Below, piece after piece: positions 15,457 to 22,627 of a stretch of DNA of 23,537 nt. Source of the DNA: DASQHM01 sp035632095. Lineage in GTDB: Bacteria > Pseudomonadota > Alphaproteobacteria > Ferrovibrionales > Ferrovibrionaceae. Position numbers and translations under genes: made by a program. The first letter of the stretch is position 1; every line of letters begins with the position of its first letter. The DNA lies in contig DASQHM010000234.1 of NCBI GenBank assembly GCA_035632095.1, positions 1 through 23,537 on the forward strand. The letters are read 5' to 3'. A model generated the notes under the pieces. It was not told the DNA's origin, did not search any database, and saw only the letters and a list, made by a program, of their open reading frames with translations.

Positions 15457-16428
15457 ATGAGGAAGCAGCGCGTAACGCAACAGACAATCGTGTTCGGCAT
15501 CTTCGTGGTGCTGTTCGCCGGATTCTCGCTGTTCCTTCCCGGCTTTTTCGGCGCCGACAATATGCTGACGCTCCTGCAGAACGTGGCGATCCTGGGCATC
15601 CTCGGCTTAGGGATGGCGATCGTCGTCATCGGCCGCGGCATCGATATTTCGCTGGTGGCCTCGCTTGCCGTGCCTGCCGGCCTGGTTCTGCAGATGGTGC
15701 AGAACGGACATTCCGTTGCGGAAGCCTTCGCGGCATCCATCGGCTTGATGCTGGTTTTCGGCCTGGTCAACGGCTGGCTCATCGCCTATGCCGAGGTGCC
15801 GTCGCTGTTCGCAACCCTTGCCTCCGGATTGTTTCTGGCCGGCCTCGGGCAGGTGTCGTTCTTCCAGCTCGACGTGGTGCAATGGCCCTCGCAGCTCGAC
15901 GCCTTTGCCTGGTTCGGGCGCGGCGCAATGTTCGGCGTGCCGACCCCGGTGATCATGTTCGGCCTGGCGTCGCTGATTGTCGCGTTCTTCTTGCGCCGGA
16001 CGCGCCTCGGCGCCTACGTATACGCCGTCGGTGACAATCCGTTCGGCGCGCGCACGACCGGCATCCCGACCCGGCCCGTTATAGTGCTGCAATACGTGCT
16101 GGCGGCGGCGATCGGCGCGTTCGCGGGCATGGTGATGGCTGCGTCCGTCAACAGCATGCCGACGCGGATTTTTAATTCGACACTCATCTACGACGTGATC
16201 CTGGTGGTCGTCCTCGGCGGCATCGGCCTTTCGGGCGGGCGCGGCGGGGTCATGAACGTGATCATCGGCACGCTGTTGATAGGTACGATGCTGAACGGCA
16301 TGACCATCATGGACGTGTCGTATTCGGCGCAGAACTTCGTCAAAGGCATTGTCTTGCTCGCCGCCATTCTGATCGATTCCTTCGTCAATCCCCGCAATGA
16401 GGAGACGGCGCAGCAAGGCGACATTTGA
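15457..16428 (+). CDS. Sugar-type ABC importer permease (RbsC family)
   Basis: The 323-residue integral membrane protein has about eight to ten hydrophobic segments. The first spans about 11-30, and the conserved NVAILGILGLGMAIVVIGRGIDIS follows. The cytoplasmic coupling segment YAVGDNPFGARTTGIPT at about 189-205 and the VVVLGGIGLSGGRGGV loop near 250 are hallmarks of ribose/galactose-type permeases (BPD_transp_2). It would form half of the membrane channel, with the propeller-fused permease downstream as the other half. ATG 15457 is the first in-frame start, without a strong ribosome site. It is the first gene of the operon. The transported compound cannot be inferred beyond sugar-like. Confidence 0.93.
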   Translation: MRKQRVTQQTIVFGIFVVLFAGFSLFLPGFFGADNMLTLLQNVAILGILGLGMAIVVIGRGIDISLVASLAVPAGLVLQMVQNGHSVAEAFAASIGLMLVFGLVNGWLIAYAEVPSLFATLASGLFLAGLGQVSFFQLDVVQWPSQLDAFAWFGRGAMFGVPTPVIMFGLASLIVAFFLRRTRLGAYVYAVGDNPFGARTTGIPTRPVIVLQYVLAAAIGAFAGMVMAASVNSMPTRIFNSTLIYDVILVVVLGGIGLSGGRGGVMNVIIGTLLIGTMLNGMTIMDVSYSAQNFVKGIVLLAAILIDSFVNPRNEETAQQGDI

Positions 16429-16464
16429 GTTGCGTGTTCAACCCAGGTAACAACAGATCATCGA

Positions 16465-16470
16465 GGGAGG
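16465..16470 (+). promoter_or_regulatory. Ribosome-binding site of the binding-protein gene
   Basis: GGGAGG lies ten bases before ATG 16481. It is the strongest site in the operon, fitting the high expression that periplasmic binding proteins usually need. Confidence 0.75.
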
Positions 16471-16480
16471 ATCTCAAAAC

Positions 16481-17509
16481 ATGCGTATCAGCTTCAACCT
16501 CAATCTCAGGAAGGCCGTCACCGGCATCGCTCTGATCGCCGGCGTGTTCGGCTTGGCGCAATCCGCGTTCGCACAAGGAAAGGGCTTGGACGAGCCGTTC
16601 CGCGAGCCCTACCACAAGGCGCTCGAAGGCAAGGTCGTCGCCTACGTACCGGTCGCCATGAGCTTCGACCTGGCGCAGGGCTGGCTTGCCGGTCTGAAGC
16701 GCGAACTCGAGCCGCTTGGCGTCAAGGTCGTGGTTCGCGATCCCAACTGGAGCACCAATGCCGGGGCCCAGGCGATCACCACGCTGATATCGGAGAAGCC
16801 CGCCGTCATCATCGCCCACAACCCGGACGTGCAGACTTACGCCAAACTGCTGCAACGGGCCGAGAACGAGGGCATCGACGTCGTGCAGATCAATATGCGC
16901 TCCAGCTTCCCGACCACGGTGTTCGTGGGCGCCGACTGGGTCGAGATCGGCCAGCGTGACACCGAAGCGGCGGTCGCCGCCTGCAAAGGCAAGTCGAACA
17001 AGATCGCCGTCGTGCAAGGCGCATTGTCGGCCGCCGCCAGCGCCTACACCTTGAAGGGCGTGGAGAACGTGCTGGCAAAGCATCCCGAAATCCAGGTCGT
17101 GTCGTCGCAGGCGGCAGATTGGGACGCGGCCAAGGCCAAGGCGATCACGCAAACCGTGCTGAAGCAGCATCCCGATCTTTGCGGCATCGTCGGCTTCTGG
17201 GACGGCATGGATATCGGGACCGCCGCCGCGATCAAGGAGGCCGGCCTGACCGGCAAAGTCTTCCTCGCGACCTCGGGCGGCGGCGAGCAGAAGGGCGCCT
17301 GCGATCAGGTGAAGTCGGGCGCCTTCGACCTCGACCTGAGCTACGACGTTCCGACGCAAGCCAGCAACATGGCCGCGATGATCAAGTGGCTGCTGGTTTC
17401 CGGCGTGAAGCCCGGTTCGTCGAAGGCATCGATCTACACGACGCTCATTCCGATCACCAAGGCCAATGCCGGGGCCGAGGGTACGTGCTGGACGCTCGGC
17501 AAGATCTGA
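16481..17509 (+). CDS. Periplasmic sugar-type ABC substrate-binding protein
   Basis: The 342-residue protein starts with a signal peptide: a basic start (NLRKAV), the hydrophobic core GIALIAGVFGLA, and probable cleavage after QSAFA near residue 31. The mature part shows the two-lobed fold of ribose-binding-protein relatives (peripla_BP_4). Examples are VAYVPVAMSFDLAQGWLAGLKRE, then PAVIIAHNPDV, and GIVGFWDGMDIGTAAAIKEAGLTGKVFLATSGGG. It captures the solute in the periplasm and delivers it to the permease pair. It lies 52 bases after the first permease gene. Downstream, 119-179 bases separate it from the next start, depending on which start is real. The ligand is unknown. Confidence 0.94.
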   Translation: MRISFNLNLRKAVTGIALIAGVFGLAQSAFAQGKGLDEPFREPYHKALEGKVVAYVPVAMSFDLAQGWLAGLKRELEPLGVKVVVRDPNWSTNAGAQAITTLISEKPAVIIAHNPDVQTYAKLLQRAENEGIDVVQINMRSSFPTTVFVGADWVEIGQRDTEAAVAACKGKSNKIAVVQGALSAAASAYTLKGVENVLAKHPEIQVVSSQAADWDAAKAKAITQTVLKQHPDLCGIVGFWDGMDIGTAAAIKEAGLTGKVFLATSGGGEQKGACDQVKSGAFDLDLSYDVPTQASNMAAMIKWLLVSGVKPGSSKASIYTTLIPITKANAGAEGTCWTLGKI

Positions 17510-17688
17510 GCTCCCGCCGGATTGACTAGGGTATCGCCGAATGGTCCTCGCGTCGCATGCTCTTGCATCGGCGCGGGGATCGTTCGGGGCCTTCGTGCCG
17601 CCGCAATCCGAGGACTGATCCGCGACGAATGACGCGCGATGCGTGGCGGATCGTCCCGCCGGCGACCCGCGCTCGAGCGAGTATCCCG

Positions 17689-19806
17689 ATGCAAGAAACC
17701 CTTGTCCGATTGCGCTACCGCTATTGGCCGGATCACTTGCTCGGCGAAATTCTGTCCAAACGCTGGACCGAGACCGCCATCCCGGTGATCGTGCTGATCG
17801 CCGTTGCGGTGGCTTTGAGCGAAGCCATTCCGGGTTTCCTGGCACCCGCCAGTCTTGCGGACGCGGCGCGGCAAGCCTGCGAGATCGGTTTCGTCGTGCT
17901 CGGCATGGCGTTGGTGATGATCGTCGGCGGCATCGACCTTGCCGTCGGCTCCACGTTCGCGCTGACCAATTTCTGCGCGCTTCTGCTGATGCACGTCATG
18001 AAGTGGCCGGTTGCCGCCGCAGTACCGGTGACGCTGGTGTTCGGCGCGCTGCTCGGCGCGGTGAACGGCGTGCTGGTCGGCTATCTGCGCCTTCGCGCCT
18101 TTATCACCACGCTCATCACCCTGATCATCTACCGTGCGGCTTACGATCTTCTGATCCTGCAGTACTCGACACAGATCTCGGCCGGATTTCCCGACTCCGC
18201 CGTCTGGGACTTCGTCGGCGGCGGCGAGGTCTATCACGTTCCGACCTCCGTTTTCTTCTATGTCGCCATCGCCATTTTCGGGCACGTGTTCCTGACGCGG
18301 CTCCGACCCGGCTGGCACGTGGTCGCCATCGGCGGCTCGCGCCGCTCGGCCTACAACAGCGGCATCCCGGTGCGCCGCACGGTCGCCATGTGTTACGTGG
18401 CCTCGGGCGTGCTCACGGCGATCGGCGGCATCTTCTTTGCGGCCCGCCTCGCCACGGCAGGCGGCGACATCGGAGTCGGGCTGGAAGTGACCGTATTGAC
18501 GGCAGCGGTGCTGGGCGGCATCAGCCTTGGCGGCGGCAAGGGATCGGTCGCCAAGGCCCTGGTCGGCACCCTGATCGTGCTCTTGATCACCAACGGCCTG
18601 ACGACGCTCTCCGCGCCCGGCGGCGTGAACCGCATGGTGCTGGCGACGATCCTGATACTTGCCGCCATGATCGACATCCGCTGGCTGAAGAACCGGCATC
18701 GCATCGTCAGCAAGGTCTACGTCAGCCCGACCTACCACGGCATGCCCGCGGCGCCCTCCACAGCGCCGGACAGCGGCACGCCGTTCGCCTTGAACGACCG
18801 GCTGCGGAACGTCACGGCAATCGGGCTCGGCGTGATCGAAGCGCCCGAAGACGTGATCCTCGATCGTCACGACAATCTCTATGCCGGATCGCGCCACGGC
18901 GACGTCATTCGCTTCTTCCCGCCGGACTACACGCGCATGGAGGTTTACGCCCATATCGGCGGCCAGCCGCTCGGTATGGCGTTCGACAGGAACGACAATC
19001 TTTACGTATGCGTCGGCGGCATGGGCCTTTATCGCGTCACGCCCAATCGCCGCGTCGAGAAGGCGACGGACGAAACCAACCGCAGCTGGCATTCCGTGAA
19101 CGACGACAGCCGGCTCCGGCTCGCCGACGATCTCGACATCGCCGATGACGGACGCGTCTTCTTCTCCGAGGCGACGGTGCGATATGAAATGCACGAATGG
19201 CCGGTGGACGGCCTCGAAGCGCGGGGCAACGGCCGCATCGTCTGCTACGACCCGAAAACCGAAACGACGCGCACGGTGGTTCGCGACCTGAAGTTCCCGA
19301 ACGGAATCTGCGTCGCGAGCGACAAGCAATCGATCCTGTTCGCCGAAACCTGGGGCTGCACGGTCAAGCGCTATTGGTTCGACGGGCCGAAGGCCGGCAA
19401 GATCGAGATGGTGATGGACAACCTGCCAGGCTATCCCGACAACATCAATCTCGCCTCGGACGGCAATTATTGGCTCGCCATGGTCGGCATGCGCTGCCCG
19501 GCGCTCGACCTCGCGTGGCGTATGCCCGGCTTCCGGCGGCGCATGGCAAAGCGCGTTCCGGTCGACGAATGGCTATTCCCCAACATCAACACCGGCTGCG
19601 TCATCAAGTTCAACGAGAAGGGCGAAGTGCTCGAATCGCTGTGGGATCTCGGCGGCACGAATCATCCGATGATCACCTCCATGCGCGAGCACCGCGGTTA
19701 CCTGTATCTCGGGGGCATCCAGAACAACCGCATCGGCCGCTATAAGCTCGAGAACGCCGACCCCAATTTCGTGCAGTACGACGTGCGCTGGGGCAAGCAT
19801 TCATGA
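17689..19806 (+). CDS. ABC importer permease fused to a C-terminal strictosidine-synthase-like beta-propeller
   Basis: From ATG 17689 this is a 705-residue chimera. Residues 1-345 form an RbsC-type permease (EIGFVVLGMALVMIVGGIDLAVGS; VLGGISLGGGKGSVAKALVGT). After a linker near 350-365 the rest is a soluble propeller of the SMP-30/strictosidine-synthase-like group: APEDVILDRHDNLYAG, FAETWGCTVKRYWFDGPKAG, LPGYPDNINLASDGNYWL. The frame is continuous, with no stop between the halves, so the fusion is real unless the assembly is wrong. RbsC-type permeases end in the cytoplasm, so the propeller should face inward. Starts at ATG 17629 or ATG 17557 are also open; 17689 is preferred because the membrane protein begins there, though its ribosome site is weak. 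The stop overlaps the next start by ATGA. The propeller's activity is unproven: it could be a lactonase, another hydrolase, or a sensor. Confidence 0.9.
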   Translation: MQETLVRLRYRYWPDHLLGEILSKRWTETAIPVIVLIAVAVALSEAIPGFLAPASLADAARQACEIGFVVLGMALVMIVGGIDLAVGSTFALTNFCALLLMHVMKWPVAAAVPVTLVFGALLGAVNGVLVGYLRLRAFITTLITLIIYRAAYDLLILQYSTQISAGFPDSAVWDFVGGGEVYHVPTSVFFYVAIAIFGHVFLTRLRPGWHVVAIGGSRRSAYNSGIPVRRTVAMCYVASGVLTAIGGIFFAARLATAGGDIGVGLEVTVLTAAVLGGISLGGGKGSVAKALVGTLIVLLITNGLTTLSAPGGVNRMVLATILILAAMIDIRWLKNRHRIVSKVYVSPTYHGMPAAPSTAPDSGTPFALNDRLRNVTAIGLGVIEAPEDVILDRHDNLYAGSRHGDVIRFFPPDYTRMEVYAHIGGQPLGMAFDRNDNLYVCVGGMGLYRVTPNRRVEKATDETNRSWHSVNDDSRLRLADDLDIADDGRVFFSEATVRYEMHEWPVDGLEARGNGRIVCYDPKTETTRTVVRDLKFPNGICVASDKQSILFAETWGCTVKRYWFDGPKAGKIEMVMDNLPGYPDNINLASDGNYWLAMVGMRCPALDLAWRMPGFRRRMAKRVPVDEWLFPNINTGCVIKFNEKGEVLESLWDLGGTNHPMITSMREHRGYLYLGGIQNNRIGRYKLENADPNFVQYDVRWGKHS

Positions 19807-20900
19807 TTGCCGCTCTCAGGGAATGGACCGATCGGTTCCTTGGCCGTGGCGAGGCGGCGATCACCGTGCCGCCGTTCGACGGCGCGTTGAAGCCGAACCA
19901 ATTTCTCGAAACCGCCGAGGTGGTGGCCGAACTTGGCGCGCCGGAAGACCTGGCGAGCGACGGCACGTGGCTCTTCGCGTCGGACGGACCGCGAGTGCTG
20001 CGCCACGACGGCTCCGCGTTCACTCAGGTGGCTTCGTTCGATCGGCCGGTCACGGCGCTGGCCTGCCTTCCGGCCGGCGGCTTCGCGATTGCGCTTGCCG
20101 GAACTGCCGTTCGCGTGGTCGGTGGCCAACATGACGGTCGCCACTGGGATCGCATGGCCGACAAGCCGTTCAAGTCCGTGAACGCAATCGCGGCAACGGC
20201 CGACGGCCGGCTGCTCCTGACCGATGGATCGGAAACGCAAAGCTGCGAGCGCTGGTGTCACGATTTGATGGAGCTTGGCCGGACCGGACGGGTCCTTGAG
20301 ATCGATGTGGCGGGCGGCGGCGGCCGGGAGATTGCAACCGGACTGGAATATGCCTTCGGCGTCGCGCAATCGGACAACGCCGTCTGGGTCTCGGAAAGCT
20401 GGCGACACCGGGTCGTCAAGTTCGGAGACGGCGCTGCCGGCACGCCGGTCCTCGATCGTCTGCCCGCCTATCCGTCGCGCATCACGCCCGCTGCCGGCGG
20501 CGGCTTCTGGCTCACCGCATTCGTCGCGCGCACCCAGCTCGTCGAGTTCATTTTGCGCGAACCGGCCTTTCGCAAGCGCATGATGAAGGAGATCGAGCCG
20601 CGGTATTGGGTGGCTCCCTCGCTCAGCGCCGGCAGCACCTATCTCGAACCGATGCAGGGCGCCCATATCAAGACCATGGGCATCCTGAAGCCCTGGGCGC
20701 CGCCGCGGTCCTATGGTCTGGTGATCCGGCTGACGGCGGACGGACTGATGCGCTATTCCCTGCATAGCCGCGTCGACGGGAAGAATCACGGGATCGTCGC
20801 CGCCGTGGAATGCCGAGGAACGCTGTTCGTCCTCTCCAAGGGGCGCAAGCGCATTTTGCGCGTTTCCGTCGCCGACGTAGAGCGTGAATTGCAAGCATGA
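19803..20900 (+). CDS. Free-standing SMP-30/strictosidine-synthase-like beta-propeller protein
   Basis: The 365-residue protein has no signal peptide or membrane segment and should be cytoplasmic. Repeated blade-like units are visible: EDLASDGTWLFASDGPRVLR, NAIAATADGRLLLTDGS, FGVAQSDNAVWVSESWRHRV, and LPAYPSRITPAAGGGFWLTA. The last unit parallels LPGYPDNINLASDGNYWLAM in the preceding propeller, and both are followed by a similar xxFRxRMxK stretch. This suggests the two are diverged paralogs. Both of its junctions are ATGA overlaps, with the permease fusion before it and the ATPase after it, so translation is probably coupled in fixed ratio. Family members include sugar lactonases and alkaloid-type synthases; I cannot assign a substrate. 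Confidence 0.86.
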   Translation: MIAALREWTDRFLGRGEAAITVPPFDGALKPNQFLETAEVVAELGAPEDLASDGTWLFASDGPRVLRHDGSAFTQVASFDRPVTALACLPAGGFAIALAGTAVRVVGGQHDGRHWDRMADKPFKSVNAIAATADGRLLLTDGSETQSCERWCHDLMELGRTGRVLEIDVAGGGGREIATGLEYAFGVAQSDNAVWVSESWRHRVVKFGDGAAGTPVLDRLPAYPSRITPAAGGGFWLTAFVARTQLVEFILREPAFRKRMMKEIEPRYWVAPSLSAGSTYLEPMQGAHIKTMGILKPWAPPRSYGLVIRLTADGLMRYSLHSRVDGKNHGIVAAVECRGTLFVLSKGRKRILRVSVADVERELQA

Positions 20901-22393
20901 GCACGCCTATTCTCGAGCTCCGCAAGGCGACGAAAAAGTATGCGGGCGTCCCGGCGATCGAGGACGTCGACTTCACATTGCTGAAGGGCGAAATCCACGC
21001 CCTGGTGGGCGAGAACGGCGCCGGCAAGTCGACGCTTACCAAGGTCATTGCCGGCGTCGTCACCTTGACGTCCGGCCAAATGCTGATCGAAGGGAAAGAG
21101 GCCGCGCCACAGACGCCGAATGAAGCACGCGACCTTGGTGTCGCCATGGTGTTCCAGGAAAACAGCCTGGTGCCGACCATGACGGTGGCGCAGAACCTGT
21201 TCCTCGGCCAGGAGAAGTACTTCAACCGGCTCCGCGGCATCTACATCGCCGCGCAACAGTTCCTTCAGTCGCTCAACTTCGACGTGGCGCCGACGACGAC
21301 CGTCAACATGCTCGGTGCGGCGAAAAAGCAGATGGTCGAGATCGCGCGCGCGGTTCTGCACAATGCCCGGATCATCATCTTCGACGAGCCGACGGCAAGC
21401 CTGACGCCGGAGGAAAAGAAATATTTCTTCGATCTTATTCTCGACCTGAAGAAACGCGGCGTTTCGATCATCTTCATTTCGCACGCGCTAGAGGAGGCAT
21501 TGCTGATCGCCGACCGCATCACAGTGCTTCGCGACGGCAAGCATGTGGTCACCGACCTGAAGGAGAAATTCGACCGCGCGCGCATCGTGCAGGCCATGGT
21601 CGGCCGCGATCTCTCGCAGACGCTCTATGGCCGGCGCAAGACCACGGTGCGGCCGGCGGGCCGCCGCGTCCTGTCCATCCAGAATCTGCGCATGGCGGCG
21701 ATGGTGAAGAACAATTCGCTGTCGGTCTTTGCCGGCCAAATCACCGGGATTTTCGGCCTGGTCGGCGCCGGAAGAACCGAGACCTTCAAGGTGGTCGCCG
21801 GCGTCATCAAGCGCGATTTCTTCCACGGCGGCGAAATCCTGCTGCACGACAAGCCGGTGCGCTATCGCGTCCCCGCGCCTGCCATCCGCGATGGCATCGT
21901 CTACGTCACGGAGGACCGGAAGGTCGAAGGCTTCTTCGAGACGATGTCGATAGCGCAGAACGTCTATCTCGGCCTGCTCGCCAAGCTTCGGGGCAAGCGC
22001 AAGCTGCTTTCGCGGAGCGAAGCCGAAGCCGTCGGGGAGCGATGGATCAAAGCGCTGAACGTGAAGGCCATCGGCAAGGGCATGAAGGTGGTCGAGCTCT
22101 CAGGCGGCAACCAGCAGAAGGTGGTGATCGCCAAGTCCCTGGTGCAGGATCCCGAGCTCATCATATTCGACGAGCCCACGCGCGGCGTCGACGTGGGCGC
22201 CATCACCGAGATTCACCAGCTCATCAACCGACTCGCCGACGAGGGCAAGGCGGTCGTGGTCATTTCATCGTACCTGCCCGAGGTCATGGCGCTGTCCGAC
22301 CGCATCCTGGTCAGCCGCCAGGGCAAGGTCGTGGAGGAATTCTCCGCACTCGAGGCGACCGAAGAAAAGATCATGTACGCCGCGATCCATTAG
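20897..22393 (+). CDS. Sugar ABC importer ATPase with two nucleotide-binding domains (RbsA/MglA type)
   Basis: The 498-residue cytoplasmic protein powers the importer. The first domain has Walker A GENGAGKST at 38-46 and Walker B IIIFDEPTAS from 159, but its signature motif reads LGAAKKQM (139-146) rather than the usual LSxxQQQM. In the second domain the Walker A is GLVGAGRTE (287-295), with Arg for Lys, a degeneration normal in this family. Its signature LSGGNQQK at 401-408 and IIFDEPTRGVDVGA are intact. The start ATG overlaps the stop of the propeller gene by four bases. This is the last gene of the operon. A short GGCAG-GTTG-CTGCC hairpin lies about 50 bases downstream but has no T-run. 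Confidence 0.95.
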   Translation: MSTPILELRKATKKYAGVPAIEDVDFTLLKGEIHALVGENGAGKSTLTKVIAGVVTLTSGQMLIEGKEAAPQTPNEARDLGVAMVFQENSLVPTMTVAQNLFLGQEKYFNRLRGIYIAAQQFLQSLNFDVAPTTTVNMLGAAKKQMVEIARAVLHNARIIIFDEPTASLTPEEKKYFFDLILDLKKRGVSIIFISHALEEALLIADRITVLRDGKHVVTDLKEKFDRARIVQAMVGRDLSQTLYGRRKTTVRPAGRRVLSIQNLRMAAMVKNNSLSVFAGQITGIFGLVGAGRTETFKVVAGVIKRDFFHGGEILLHDKPVRYRVPAPAIRDGIVYVTEDRKVEGFFETMSIAQNVYLGLLAKLRGKRKLLSRSEAEAVGERWIKALNVKAIGKGMKVVELSGGNQQKVVIAKSLVQDPELIIFDEPTRGVDVGAITEIHQLINRLADEGKAVVVISSYLPEVMALSDRILVSRQGKVVEEFSALEATEEKIMYAAIH

Positions 22394-22558
22394 GACGCGG
22401 GCCGACAACGTCAAATCCGAATTGCAGCAAGCTCGGTAAGAGCAGGCAGGTTGCTGCCGGCCCGTCGTCGCAACCGCAGACGCGACGCCGCTGGATGCCG
22501 ATCGCAAACGCAATGCGCGGGGCCAAAGCAAATAAGTGCGAATCAGTCTTATCCGCAA

Positions 22559-22599
22559 TTGATTTGGATCATGGACGACTTAATTGGGAAGTGTATGGT
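22559..22599 (+). promoter_or_regulatory. Candidate class II FNR/FixK-dependent promoter of the cytochrome gene
   Basis: TTGATTTGGATCAT at 22559-22572 matches the FNR/FixK consensus TTGAT-N4-ATCAA at nine of ten defined bases. Its centre is 28-29 bases upstream of a possible -10 TATGGT at 22594-22599. That is the geometry of class II activation, with the site centred near -41.5 and a start near 22607. A 21-base leader would follow to ATG 22628. Oxygen-responsive control of a c-type cytochrome makes sense, but this rests on consensus and spacing only. Confidence 0.5.
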
Positions 22600-22627
22600 A
22601 TCGATGTCTTTTCGCGGGGGTGGGGGC

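Noticed and set aside
17434..19329. Leftward 631-residue frame opposite the permease-propeller gene
   Set aside because: The composition is rich in His, Arg, Asp and Gln, typical of antisense to a hydrophobic, high-GC gene. It has no recognisable domain.
22445..22458. Hairpin GGCAG-GTTG-CTGCC after the ATPase gene as an intrinsic terminator
   Set aside because: The stem is short and lacks a U-tract. It could contribute to termination but cannot be supported alone.
22532..22552. Inverted repeat ATAAG-N11-CTTAT upstream of the FNR-like box
   Set aside because: The arms are only five bases and the interior is not symmetric. No regulator consensus is matched.
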